This document shows positions 1 to 11,939 of a stretch of DNA of 64,000 bases, in pieces; the stretch's first letter is position 1; each line of letters starts with the position of its first letter. A program made the translations under genes and the position numbers. The DNA is from Lasiosphaeria ovina. Taxonomy: Eukaryota > Ascomycota > Sordariomycetes > Sordariales > Lasiosphaeriaceae. The stretch is from contig JAULSN010000001.1 in assembly GCA_033439765.1 (NCBI GenBank), forward strand, positions 1 through 64,000, read 5' to 3'. Below the pieces are notes generated by a model. It was not told where the DNA came from, did no database searches, and saw only the letters and a list, made by a program, of their open reading frames with translations.

Positions 1-3000
1 TATTTCCACGTCCTTGAAGGTCATTTTCCGCAGTGGGCTGAGCGCTGTAAAGGACTGCTACGGCAGGAACAGTGGCTCTTCAACACAGAGGGCAAGATCA
101 CACGTTTGAGCCTCCTGTATTTTCAGGAAGATCTGCTTGTAGAAGCCCGGAATTCCGCGTCTTCTACTAGCCAGCAGTATCTTACCCTGCAGGCCCGCTA
201 TAGGCAGGGCTCTCAGGGAAAGAAAAAGGACTCCAAGAACCGTAAGGAGCAAAAGAACGGTAAAAAGGAGGACTCCAAAGATCAGGGTAGTAAAAAGGCT
301 ACCCAAGAATCTAAAAAGGACCTCAGGAAATCAAACATAGAGTCTTTCAGTACTGAGGACCCTCCTGAAGACCTTTCTTCTAGGTCCTCGACTCCTAAAC
401 CAGTAAACGAACCGCCAGATTCGCCTACCAACGAAGCCTTCGCTATAGGCTATAACCTTGAGTCTGGGACCCTATTCAGCACCTCCCTAGACGACTCAGA
501 GCCTAAGGAAGCCCTTAAACTTACCCCTGAATTCAACCACCATACCTACCACAACAGTGAGTGGCTCTTCGATACAGGCTCTACAGTACATATCTGTACT
601 AACAAAAGCCTATTCACCGAGCTATAGCGTTCAACGACCCTAGGACCTATCAAAACCGGTGGTGGCCTCGTTCAACCACAGGGCATAGGCACTGTGAAGG
701 TCGAATTCTTCATAGGGCTTATAGAGGGCAAAGCCGAGTACAGCTCGATCTCTCTCAAAGAGACCCTCTACATTCCAGGCTTCCCGCTCAATATCGTTAG
801 TGGGCAGAAGCTCTATAAGTCAGGCGGCACCCTTATTAAGGAAAAGATTTATACTACCTCGAGGAAGCTTATAGCATTACTAGACTTCCAAAAGTCGGGA
901 TTCTTCCTCACCACCAAAGGCCAGAAGGCTCAAATTCGTCATAAGCCCCAACGACAGGCCTACGGAACTATTTGGCAGTGCTATAATAGTTCCACCACTT
1001 CGAATTCAGACTCTGAAGCCCCTGAATCTATAGAGGGGGCAGTGGCAACCCCTGAATCCACAGAGGGGGCTACAAAGCTCACTACTACCCTGAAGGCTCC
1101 CTCAGAGGCCCTAATCAAGTCTGCCTACCTCTGGCATGTCCGCTTAGGATATATAGGCCTAGACCTTCTGAAAAAGACTGCCTTGATCACTAAGGGTATG
1201 CCTAACTTTCAAAGGATCCAGCCTAAGGACCTCGCCTGCAAGAGCTGTGACGCCGCTAAAATACTTCGAAGACCTTCTAAGAAGCCTGTTGCCGACCCAC
1301 CACATGCCCTAGGCCGCCTAGAGGGGGATATCTTCATTATTCGGCCTATACTACTGAATAATAAGCCCTACGGCCTTCTTCTAGTAGATCGAAAGATACG
1401 CTTCCGGCTACTCAGGCTGCTAAAATCCAAGGACGAAGCAGCCCTAGCAATTCAGTCAGTTATAGAAGGCCTCTATAATACCTACAGGCGTTACCCTGCA
1501 GAGGTTCACTACGACGGAGGCACTGAAATCAAAAGGGCACTCCCTTACTTCGCTGAAAAGGGCATTGGCTATAGTGAGTCCAGTCCCTACGCCCACCACC
1601 AAAACGGCCTACCTGAACGCTCTATACGGGTCCTTTTAGAGCGCCTCAGAGCCACTATGGTAGCTTCTGGGCTACCACCTACTCTCTGGGGCTACGTTAT
1701 AGGCCCTGTACTGCAGCTCATCAACAAGACTGCCAATAGTACTAAGGAGCTTACGCCCTACCAACTCTTTCACGACGAACTCGTACCCTCTCAGGCACCT
1801 CACGTCCCCAGCCTCGAAGACTATAGGGCTATAGGCACTGAATGTCTGGTGCTTATACCCCCTGAACGCCGAGTTATAGCGGACAAGCTCGCGCCTAAAG
1901 GAGAGAAAGGGAGGCTGCTGGCTGTACTAGGGCATCAAACCTACTTAGTATGGCTAGGGCGCCGAAGAGTGGTCCAAACTAGTTTCATCAAACTATACGA
2001 GGACCCCTATACCCAGACTTAAGGACCTTCAAAGCCTATAGGCTCCCTTCTACTCCCTGAAGTAGAAGAAGAGGCTGAAGACGAAGCCCCTGAGCAAGCC
2101 CCTGAGCAAGCCCCTGAGCAAGCCCCTGAGCGAGCCCCTGAGCAAGCCCCTGAGTCAGTCCCTGAGCCGGAATTCAAACGCCTAGAAGTACACCATCCAC
2201 AGGCTACAAAGGCCTAACGGGAGGAATTCCAACGCCTGGACCCTATGGATACTAGTGAGTTAGTAACTTACCTAGTAACTAAGGGTGTTGAAGCTGCCTG
2301 TTACAAAGCCAAGAGGGCAAAAGGCAGTAAGTCTGACGAACCTACCACCTTTAAACAGGCTCTTAAACACCCACAAAAGGCACAGTGGCTTCCAGCCTTC
2401 TTCAAGGAGCTTGAACAACTACTAAAAACGAAGACCTTCTACTTCGTTAGCCGTAGTAAAGCCCTAAAAGCCCCTATAACCAGCCGCTGGGTCACAAGGG
2501 CAAAGAAGAATCCACAAGGCCAAATTACCAAGTTCAAGGCCAGGCTCGTTGTGAGAGGCTTCCAATAGATCCCTGGAACCGATTTTACAGAGACCTTTGC
2601 AGCCACTTCAGCACCACCAACTTGGCGGGTAATACTCGCTATAGCGGCCCTACAAGACCTGGAAATCGAGCAGGTCGACTTCGTAGGGGCCTTTCTGAAT
2701 TCTGAGACTGACGTGGACCTCTATATAGAGCTCCCGGAAGGCCTATATGAATACAGTCTTAGCAGTCCACAGGCTGCTGAACTGTTGAAGCAGTTAGGCT
2801 GGGACCCTACGCAGGACCAAGTCATACTGCTGAAGAAGTCCCTATATGGCTTGAAGCAGGCACCCTACCTGTGGCAACAAAAGCTCTCTACCCTACTGAA
2901 GAATCTAGAGTACAACCCTCTAGCCTCTGACGTAGCCACCTACTATAATAGGGAGCTTCAGATCTACGTAGTTAGCCACGTGGATGACTGCCTACTGATC

Positions 3001-3942
3001 GGACCCTCCAAAAAGGACCTCAACGCTCTGAAACGACAACTGGCCCGAGCCTACGATATCGAAGATTTAGGGCCCGCCCAGTACTTCCTTGGCGTAGAAA
3101 TCGTCCGCCAACGCTCTGAAAGACGGCTCTGGCTTCACCAACGTGCCTATATTACAGAGGCAGTCGAGTACTTCAGGCTTAGCACTACTGGACCAAAAAT
3201 CCCACTTTCCCCGGGCATCACAGGCCCTGACTCACCTGGCCAGCCTCTCAACGCCACTGAAAAGAAGCTCTACTAACGCCTAGTCGGTACTGCTATGTAT
3301 GCTGCAACCTAGACCCGGCCTGATATCGCTTTCAGTATAGGTTGGCTATCTAGGCAGCTACAAGAGCCAGCTATAGGGCATCTCAAGGCAGTCAAAAAGC
3401 TGCTGAGCTACCTGTACGGCTCTCGGGACCTCGCCATTCAGTACGGTCCCTGCAGTAGCCTAGCCCCTGAAGGTTACTCTGATAGTGACTGGGCAGGCTG
3501 TAAGACTACAGCTCGCTCAACCTACGGCTACCTTTTTACCGTTGGAAAAGGTCCTGTAAGCTGGAAATCTAAGCGGGCTAATACAGTGGCCTACTCGACC
3601 CTGGAGGCTGAGTATACAGCACTCATCGAAGCTAATAAGGAGGCTCAGTGGCTCAGAGGACTGTTTACCGAAATACAGCAGCCTCTACAAGGTCCTATAC
3701 CCCTGAAAAGCGACAATACAGGTGCTATAGACACTGCTTATAACCCCAAGCACCATAACCGTACCAAGCATACGCTCATACGGTTCCAAGGGCTAAAAGA
3801 GAGTGTTACGGAGGGCAGTATCACTGTAGACTATATACCTATAGAGGATATGCCAGCCGATGGACTAACTAAAGCCCTTCCTCACGCTAAGTTTGAGAGG
3901 TTCCTAGCACTGCTAAACCTCTCTAAGCCCCCTATAACATAG
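1..3942 (+). pseudogene. Ty1/copia gag-pol polyprotein, 5'-truncated by the window edge
   Basis: One reading frame stays open from base 1 to 3942 apart from stops at 625, 2020, 2215, 2566, 3274 and 3310. I see no frameshift between them. Domains in order: Gag C-terminal region (Lys/Ser-rich, about 190-330); retroviral-type protease with a DTG at 571-579; GAG-pre-integrase with Trp-His at 1130-1135 and CxxC at 1237-1248; integrase core with D, D and E (LEGD, HYDGG, LPERS); a linker with a Pro-Glu-Gln-Ala repeat at 2085-2165; reverse transcriptase with HVDD at 2977-2988; RNase H (SDSDWAG, LEAEYTAL). The domain order (integrase before RT) is that of Ty1/copia. The element would copy RNA to DNA and integrate it, but it is dead here. 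The stops fit Gln or Trp codons changed by C-to-T or G-to-A, which suggests light RIP. The second zinc-ligand His of the pre-integrase appears as Tyr, another C-to-T outcome. The 5' LTR lies outside the window. Confidence 0.93.
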
Positions 3943-3987
3943 AGGGGGTCTTCTAAGCTATAGTACCTAGTACAGCCATAGAGGGGG

Positions 3988-4410
3988 TGTTAAAGTATGG
4001 CTAGTTACTAGGGTTGTAGGTCCTGAAGTGTAGGGCACTGTAGTAGCTGTGTTGGAGTTGTGAGTGTTGTGGCTATTGTGTAGTGCTGAGGGCGCTATAC
4101 CTAGATTATTTACTTTGCCCCATAGCACCCTCTCGAAACCCCTATACGTCTTGGCATACGTAAGACAAGCCCACTAGAAGACTATAGAATATAGAGCTGT
4201 CTACGAAGCCTGTGGGCCTCTAGAACCTTCTAGAGAGCCCACCTTAGGTCTATATAGACCTGTCCTTTCTCTTAGATAGATTTCCTTAAGTAAGTAAGCA
4301 AGCCTCTTGTTGTGAGTACAAAAGAAAGCAACAAGTAAGCACTGCACTCACTACTCTTTGTATTATACTTCTTCTATAATACAACTCCTCTCTGTCTTCT
4401 TCAGCACCCA
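3988..4410 (+). repeat. 3' LTR of the copia element
   Basis: A purine tract of AGAGGGGG ends at 3987 and is followed at once by TGTTA, the usual copia polypurine-tract/LTR junction. The 3' boundary is uncertain: a CA-ending candidate lies near 4395-4410, and no 5' LTR is available for comparison. A TATA-like GTATTATAC lies near 4360. Confidence 0.6.
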
Positions 4411-4634
4411 CAGTTGGTCCCGAAGACCCTGACTGTAGGGCAGAGTCCCCTACAGCCTACGAGGTAGACTGCTGAGCAGAGTCCTCACAGTCTGAGTAGC
4501 AGGCCTATAGCAGAGTTCTACAGACTTGTAGTCAGTCAGCCTGCTTCCCTCAGTGCCTTGCAGAAGCACTGTTGTATCGGACCGTAGGGCACAGCTCCCT
4601 ACAGTCTACCCTGCACTTGATCGACCTACCCTGC
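4411..4634. other. Unassigned repeat-like stretch between LTR and direct repeat
   Basis: No coding region is seen. The stretch holds several internal near-repeats (gggcagagtcccctac-like and a doubled ctaccctgcacttg at about 4608-4640). It is not RIP-saturated, since CA and TG are common. It may be leader sequence of a nested copia copy or another repeat. Confidence 0.4.
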
Positions 4635-4739
4635 ACTTGGTTCCCGATATACGCTACACGCCTTGCTTCCGCTGCGCCTGCTGCCCTGCGCACCCTATAT
4701 AGGTGCTGAGTTCAGGCCTATACAGGAACGTAGTTCAAT
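4635..4739 (+). repeat. Left copy of ~100-bp direct repeat flanking the RIP block
   Basis: This segment is about 80% identical by eye to 21908-22005 in the same orientation. It contains a shared core around ccctatataRgtgctgagttc with a TATA-like motif. It ends next to the left inverted repeat and is not RIP-saturated. It may be part of an LTR or promoter of a dispersed repeat. Confidence 0.75.
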
Positions 4740-4741
4740 AG

Positions 4742-4876
4742 TAGTAAACCTAGTTTAACTATATTACCCGTATAATAGGAGCTTGCCCTTTATTCATTTT
4801 TTATACCTATTCTTTAGACCCCTAATACCTATATACGATACGAACCTTAACCTATATAATCGAGCGGTTTATAATA
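4742..4876 (+). repeat. Left terminal inverted repeat
   Basis: Read forward, this matches the reverse complement of 21413-21548 at roughly 85% by eye. Shared blocks include ttaactatattacccgtat and aatacctatatacgata. Similarity stops sharply on the inner side after tttataata. Most differences are C/T or G/A, as RIP would leave. Confidence 0.85.
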
Positions 4877-4962
4877 TAGGACCTTCGCTATCTCGGCCTT
4901 AAAGGCGGTTTTAAGCTTACGAACGTATAATAATTACTCTAAGTAATAATAAGATAGTAGCT

Positions 4963-5042
4963 TTTCTACTACTTAATAATATAAATAAAGAGTACTATTT
5001 ATTTAAATAGTACTATTTAATAATCTTTCTAAGTAGTATAAT
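4963..5042. repeat. 80-bp palindrome H1
   Basis: This is an 80-bp imperfect hairpin of the family running through the block (arms like tactacttaata...aataaagagtact). It lies between the left inverted repeat and the 3' end of the helicase fossil. Confidence 0.75.
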
Positions 5043-6464
5043 TCGAGGAATTAATTACGGTTCTATACTAGTCTAAATCCGTAAATAGGTAGATTTTCTC
5101 TCGAAATTAGGTAGCGACCTAGCTACTAGATTAGACCCGATCGTTATATAGCTATATAGAGCTATATCTTACCTTACCCGTAGTCATAAAGCGACGATAG
5201 AGAGTAAGGTATAGATCGTAACTACCGTAATACTAGCCTTTTATATATTATATAACCCAGTCTATATCTAACCCCTTATTCGCTATCCTATTCTACCCCC
5301 TTACCCCGACTATATCGCTTACGGGCCTTAATAGGCGCCTTCGTTTATTTACGCTTACTAGAGGCCGCGATAGGCGCCTTCCTAATCTCTATACTAGTAG
5401 CCTCCTCGGCTACCGTACTATCTATAGGCGTTACTTAGGGCGCTAGCTTCTTAGAAGGTCCGGCCTCTCCCTCCGAATCCTCTATATTAATATCGGACTA
5501 ATCCTTATTCGTATCTTACTCGGCCGGACCTTTATCGGTAAGTAGCGAGCCTTATCTAGAGACGGAAACGTCGTCCTCTATATCGATATCGGGAGTCCTA
5601 CTACGGCGCTTATTATAGTCGATATTAGGAACCCGGCCGACGTTAGGCTCCTCGTCGAGGTCGGGGAGTCCGGTCTTACCGGAATATATAAGTTCCTCCC
5701 GGGCGAGACGTATATCTTCCCTCTCCTACTTCTTACGCTTTATAGTTATCTCCTTTACCGCCTACTTAGCTAGCTTTATATCGAGAGGCTTGGGCTTAGG
5801 AATCTTCACTACCTTCTTAGGAGTAGACTTCTCGCCGTCGGCCGCCTTCGCCTTAAGGGCCTTCTTATATATCTTCTACTCGTCTATACGGTAGGGGAAT
5901 AGCTCGTTTAAGGTAGCGATATAGCCGATACTTTCTATCGACTCCCGAGCCCGCTCGTACTTCTAGTTCTAAGACGCCGACGGCTCCCCGATCGAGGCTC
6001 GACCTAGGACTTACGTATACTTCCGCGTACTCTTATTAATCTCCGGTATAAGGGTAAGGACCGACTCCTAAGTAATACTCGAGAGATCTAGCGGCGTATA
6101 TATATCCTTCGTAAACTCCGTATAGTATACGTCGAAGAAGGCGGGACCTATAAATATTATATATTTAGCGACGGCCTCGATTCTCTCCTTCGTAGTATTA
6201 AGGGCTTCTGGCTTATTGGCTATAATTAAGTAGACTAATCGAGAGTAGAATTATCCGATCCGACGTACGCGTTCGCTATTATGGTCTCGAGCCGATTAAG
6301 GCGGCTTTACTACCTAGGAAAAGCGATTAAACGGCTACGTTAGTATAATCTATACCGCCTTATATATATATAGCTATTTAAGTTATAGGGAGAGGATACC
6401 GGGTAGGTTAAGGCGAGGAACTAATTCGACTACTTACTAAATTATATATTAGTATACTTCTCCG

Positions 6465-6544
6465 ATTCTACTACCTAGAAGATTAAATAAAGAGTACTAC
6501 TTATATAGATAGCGCTATTTATTTAATCTTCTAAGTAATATAAT
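6465..6544. repeat. 80-bp palindrome H2 inside a helicase intron
   Basis: The arms pair over about 33 bp around a short loop. On the minus strand a GTTAGT donor at 6562 and a tactaat branch site with tttag acceptor ending at 6437 define a 126-nt intron around it. Joining the exons keeps the helicase frame. Confidence 0.8.
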
Positions 6545-8241
6545 TCGCGGGGCTATACTAACCTTCTTAAGTATTTTATCCTCCTACTAGTCGTTAATAG
6601 TGCCGTTAATCTGGACGAGAAACTATTCGACTAGGGTAAACTATCCGATCCGATATAGCCGGCCGATAAATTAGAGGATCGTCGCTATATTCTAGATTAT
6701 ATATAGGGCGATACCGACGTAGTATACTTTATAGTAGTTTAAACTAGTATTCGATACGGCGGAGTTTAGGATAAGGACGTCGAGGCGTTTAGAGCTATCG
6801 TTCTAGTCCGCCATAATAGTCTCTTACTCGTATAGAGATATACTAGACCGGATCGAGGCTACGACGAAGCTAGCCTTACGGAGGATCGCCGCCAGGTATT
6901 TAGATAGTTAGAGATAGTTAGTATACGTCTAGCCGGTACTAACCCTAGGGATACTTATAGCTAGATCTAAGACGAGTTAATAACGATTAGTACGTACTTC
7001 TTTAGGTTATAGTACTTTATAACCTTCTCTATATAGAAGGTATATATAGGTGCTTCCGATATAAGGAAATGGATTATCGCCGCCCTATCGCCGGCCGGGG
7101 CTAGGTGGCCGGGGTCCTAATTTAGGATCTAGAATATCTATACTAATCCGCCGTCGCTAGTAGTAGTACGCACCCGCTCGACCATATCCACCCCGAGCTT
7201 GGTAGCGCCATCGGCGGCGAGGTTAGCCTTCTCGGCCTAGCGTACGGTCTTATATAACGTATATATATACTTACCCGCTACCGCTACGATCCTCTAGTTA
7301 TATAAGGCCTCGAAGTCTTCCTCGTTTATATCCGTAATCTCGTCGCGCTCGTATATTACGTATTAGGCTTTATAGTCGATCGCTATATACTATAGAGCCC
7401 GGATTAGACCTATACTAAGTACGAGGGTATACTCTCCCCTACTAAGCTCGTCCGTTATATCGTTACCGTCGGGCGGTACTATCGTATAAATATTCCTTAA
7501 GAGGGCGTCCGTCTCCTCGACTACCATTAGGAAGTACGTAACGTAGGCGAGTTCTACCTACGCTATCTTTATCGGAGGGATATTATCTTACGGGAATACC
7601 GGCTACCCGTTAGGTAGCGTTAGACGCGTATTTATACCCCGGTTAACGTAGTAGATACCGGTTTACTGTATTACGTACTCCGTACGGTCGTAGAGCGTAT
7701 ACGAGTCTACTAATATCTTCTAGACTTTAGGGTAAAGATACTACTACTTCTATCCCGTAGTAAGGTACTACTATTTTAATAAGGTAACGACCTTCGCGTA
7801 CTCCTTACTAATCTTAATAATATAATAAGCGTCTCCTGCCTAGTAGCTCGGTACGAAATCCTCTTCTATAATCGAAGTCGTAAAGAGCCCGTCCGGTAAT
7901 TTAAAGACCTCGTATAGGCGTCCCGTAAGCTAGGTTAGGATTCCGTAGGCCTTTATATCGGATACTTTATTATATACGGACGTCGCGGTAGTAAAGCCGA
8001 TACTAAGTTTCGGAATCGCGAGGATTATCGCCTAGTATATCCCTTTAATATTACGAACGATCTAAGCCTTATCGAGCGCGATATTACTAAACTTGAAGTC
8101 GGGTATATCGGGGTCTAGAATAAGCTTGGAACTTATAATCCGCTAAATATAGCCCTCGAACCTATCGCTATATAAGCTACCTTAGGCTATAGTAATGGCC
8201 TCGTTATATAGATATATTAGTAAATATCCTAAATACTATAG

Positions 8242-8321
8242 ATTATACTACTTAGTAAATTAAATAAAGAATACTACTTAAGTAGATAGCGCTCTTTATT
8301 TAATCTACTAAGTAGTATAAT
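8242..8321. repeat. 80-bp palindrome H3 inside a helicase intron
   Basis: This near-perfect hairpin starts attatactac and ends gtagtataat. On the minus strand a GTAAGC donor lies at 8336 and a tactaat branch site follows the hairpin. The acceptor ending at 8177 keeps frame (160 nt). A closer AG at 8200 does not, so the acceptor is uncertain. Confidence 0.78.
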
Positions 8322-8945
8322 CGGGAATAAGCTTACCTATCGCCTAGTTTATACTTCTCTAGTTCTTCGAAATAGTCCTCGTCGTCCTTAGTAATCTCCC
8401 CCTCTTCGTTTTCGGGCCGCGTAGTCTTATCCGGCCGCTAATCTCCGCTATATTCTTCTACGTCGAATTCCTTTATAAACTTCTTTATCTAGTAGTAGTA
8501 TAGAGTTATATAAGACGAGATAACGATATAACTAGCCGTCTTAAGGTCGAGACGCGCCTAATATTATATCTTAATAAGGATCCGAAGCTAGTCGATCGAT
8601 ACGGTCGCCAGCTTCCGCGGGTTATCTTAGGGGAGGTTAGTAATAGTTCCGTAGAAGCTATAGAAAGTAAGACCCGGGAAGTTCTCGTATCCTTCTCGAA
8701 ATATCTAGGCGACGAGGTTAGCTAGTATTACGACGAGCTAGGGACCGGTCTTAATATAGTTTCCCTTCTTATACTCCCTCTTAAGGTATTCTATCCTTAG
8801 ATAGACGTTAAAGAGGTATGTAAACGTCTTACTAGTACCGACCTCGTTTATTAGTATTTAGGATACGAGAGGGGAAGTCTTTATCTAGTATATTATCTAA
8901 GTATCTATATAATATATTAGTAATAACCCTATATTAGAGCCTTAG

Positions 8946-9025
8946 ATTATACTACTTAATAAATAAAATAAAGAGTACTATCTATATAAGTAGTACTCTT
9001 TATTTAATCTATTAAGTAGCGTAAT
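8946..9025. repeat. 80-bp palindrome H4 inside a helicase intron
   Basis: On the minus strand a perfect GTAAGT donor at 9044, a tactaat branch site and a tatatag acceptor ending at 8905 frame a 140-nt intron. Splicing restores frame just before the Walker A motif. Confidence 0.85.
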
Positions 9026-10407
9026 CCGGGAAGAAGATACTTACCGACTAACTAGTACGGTATTATAGCTCTCTAGTTAACTCCGCCAAGGTCCTATTAG
9101 GCCTACTTATATAGCTCTTTAAGCGTACTATAGTTAAACGAACCCTATTTCCGATCGTCGGGGATCGGGTCCGGTCCACGGGCGTCTAGCTCTACGATAT
9201 ACGCCTATACGTCCTCTACTAATATCTATCCTCTAAGCTCTACGGCCTTAATTAATATCTACTCGTCCGTAAACCTTAGTACCTCCTTAAAGGGGTAACC
9301 TCGGGTAATAATCGACTTAATTTAGAAGCTCTACTATAGGTCGTTCGCTACCCGTTCGCGGGTAGTCTCCTAGTCTACGTCCGCGCCGTCGGCTTCGCTA
9401 GCGAGCCTATTTACGAGTAGTTCCTAGGTACCTATATAGTCGCTAAACGACTACTTATTAGGGAAAAATATAGGAAACGTCTTAGCGACGTCTTCCTTAA
9501 TATAGCTTATTACTAGCTAGTAGAGGCGTCCATTCTCGTACTAGACGGCCGTAAGACGGCGGATAAGCTTAACGTCGAGCGGGGGTAGGTCGATATCCTC
9601 CGGCGGGGTACCCTACGATAGGTTAGACCCTCTCGCTACTAGGCGGTTTAGATAGCGGAACGAGTTTACGCCTAAGAGTACTACCGTATAGCGGTATATA
9701 CGCTTAACCGCCTCGGTAGTAGTTAGCTCCTCCTCCTCCTCGACCGTCTTATCCTTACCCTTCTCTAGAGTCTATATAACGTTAATCGTAAATATGGCCG
9801 CTACGTTATATACTACGAGGTGGTGTTCCGCCTTAGTAAGGACGGAGTCGAGGTCCTAGGGACGGAATACCTATACGGGCTTCGCCGTAGCCCTAGAACC
9901 TTCCTAGCCGTTAATAGGGTTCTTACGGCGGCGTTATAGGAAGAATATCAAATAGTAGAAACTACGTAGCTAGTCGTCCGGTACGAAACTACTAATAGCG
10001 TTAGGCTTATTAAAGTCCTATACGAACCGCTTATCCCCGCTAAAGCCGGGCTCTATTATAACGGTCTTAAGATAGAGGAGTATAGTAGCGACGATCGTAA
10101 CGTAGACGTTAATCCTAGTAAGATCCTCTTCGGTCTCTCCGCTAGCGATACCCTTAGTAACGTCGCCCTTACGGATCGTAATAGGCTAGGTCTAGTTATT
10201 ACTCGTAGCTAGCTATATAAATAGTACTATATACGGGTTCTGGTTAAATAGGGCGGGAATTTAGCTATAAACCGATCCCTAGTCGTCTAGCGATATACCC
10301 GCCTATTTCGGCTCGATATTAGCCCTATATCCCGTATTATCCTTTAGGAAGAAGGCGACTAGGCTAAAGATATCCGATACTAGAATAAAGTTAATTAGAG
10401 CTCTTAA

Positions 10408-10487
10408 ATTCTACTACTTAGTATATTAAATAAAGAGTACTATTTATATAGATAGTACTCTTTATTTAATATACTAAGTAGTAGAAT
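10408..10487. repeat. 80-bp palindrome H5 inside an intron
   Basis: A minus-strand donor GTAAGC at 10515 and an acceptor ttctag ending at 10380 define a 136-nt intron. Its exons join in frame, linking the hydrophobic N-terminal segment to the rest of the protein. Confidence 0.78.
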
Positions 10488-11150
10488 TAGAAGAGGGGGT
10501 ATTAATAGAGCTTACTATTTATATTAGTATAATAGGTTAGTAGACCCGCTATCTTATACCCGAGGATTCCCGCGATAGTACCGGCGGCCGCGCCGAAAGA
10601 GAAGAGTATTAGGGCGGCGAGCTTCTGGCCGTCTAGTCGGACCTTCTTCGCGTTCTTAATAAAGTCTACGCTAACGCCGCTATCCTAATTTAGGAACTTC
10701 GTATCCGGGTATACCACCTCGAAGGTCGGGCGGTATTCGCGCTTTAAGGTCTTCTAGTACGCGGGCGAGGGGTTTATAGGTAGTTTAGCGAGATTATAAT
10801 ACCCTATATAGAGGCGGATTCCTTTCTATATTATCTAACTACTCGGGTAGTCGCGCTACTACCGTTTCCAGTCTTTATCGGTCGATATAAGGCGCTATTT
10901 CTCCTACGGCGGGAGCGGAATAATCTAATATAATTAGATCTCCGAGTTATTAACGAAGAACGTTATATAGATAATATCGAAGTTACCGACTATAAGCTTA
11001 AAGACGACCTTCGTCTTCTTCGGAGTTTCGGTAGGCTCTTTCGTAATAGCCTTATCCTTCTTAGGCCGACTACGCCCGCGTTTAGGTTAAGCTATAGGCG
11101 TAACCGTAGCTCCGTCGGAGTCGGAGCCTTCTTCGTCGCTATACTTATCG

Positions 11151-11238
11151 ATTATACTACTTAGTAAAATTTAAAAATAGTACTACTCGAATAGATAGCC
11201 CTATTTTAAAAATACTACTACTATATAAGTAGTATAAT
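11151..11238. repeat. 88-bp variant palindrome H6 upstream of the helicase fossil
   Basis: It has the same termini as the 80-bp family (attatactac...gtagtataat) with a different centre containing ttttaaaa. It lies at the presumed 5' end of the helicase gene. A degenerate partial copy follows at 11386-11435. Confidence 0.7.
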
Positions 11239-11710
11239 CCTTAAAAAGAATAGAAGGGAGAGTTTAGTTAGTAATATAACTATCTACGGGGGCGAGGAAG
11301 TAGGCCTTATATAGTTACGTACGGGAGCGTATAGTAGCCCTACTTCTAGTCTCTACCTACTAGATTTACGAAGGTAAGACGAGAGTACTACTCCGTTAAG
11401 TAGTACTATTAATAAATTATACTAAGTAGTAGTATTTAGAAAAGGCCTTATTATATATTATATTATATAACTATTATATATTATATAACTATTACTTACG
11501 CCTTGGCTTCGCCGCTATACTAACGGACCGAGTCCCCTTACTAGTCCCGTACCCCGTACCCGGACGCGGGTCCTTCTCGCTATCTATCCGAGGCCCCGCG
11601 CCGGAACCCCGGCTTAGTACTAAGCAGTTATACCGAGTATAGTTATAAAGCTAATACTAATTACCTCTCTATAGGAGATACGTTCGGATACGGTTCTAAT
11701 ATATAATAAG

Positions 11711-11914
11711 AGAGATAGAAGACGACCGAGATAGGAGATCGAAATAGAAGACCGAGATAGAAGATCGAGATAGAAGACGACCGAGATAGGAGATCGAGAT
11801 AGAAGACCGAGATAGAAGATCGAGATAGAAGACCGAGATAGAAGACCGAGATAGAAGACCGAGATGGAAGACCGAGATAGAAGACCGAGATGGAAGACCG
11901 AGATAGAAGACGAC
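11711..11914 (+). repeat. 14-bp tandem repeat (gatagaagaccga-type)
   Basis: About 14 imperfect copies of a purine-rich unit, gagatagaagacc, with gac/gat and tag/tgg variants. It is a simple satellite between the helicase and the next fossil gene. Confidence 0.85.
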
Positions 11915-11939
11915 TATTATTTATAGTAGGCGAGGCTTC

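Larger units (their letters stand above)
5200..11148 (-). pseudogene. RIP-destroyed SNF2-family helicase/ATPase gene
   Basis: Minus-strand frames, read across stops and four introns, give the ordered motifs of a SNF2 ATPase. A PxQ-type entry motif lies just before the 8905-9044 intron. A Walker A region reading NEVGTSKT is at 8825-8848. An ANLVA segment like the family's motif Ia follows near 8700. A motif II-like IALDKAQ is at 8062-8082, with a motif III-like TTATSVYNK soon after. Motif VI GRLYRIGQ is at 6641-6664. The C-terminal tail (5300-5900) is Lys- and acid-rich. The N-terminal 2 kb is unfamiliar and includes a hydrophobic Gly/Ala segment at about 10540-10630, so it may be a separate gene. 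SNF2 proteins use ATP to remodel chromatin or translocate on DNA. Nothing here can be translated, because stops occur every few dozen codons. Exon limits rest on splice signals that keep phase. Confidence 0.72.

Noticed and set aside
4963..11238. Hairpins as a CRISPR array or bacterial-type terminators
   Set aside because: The units are dispersed, eukaryotic in context and placed within introns; no spacers or cas genes.
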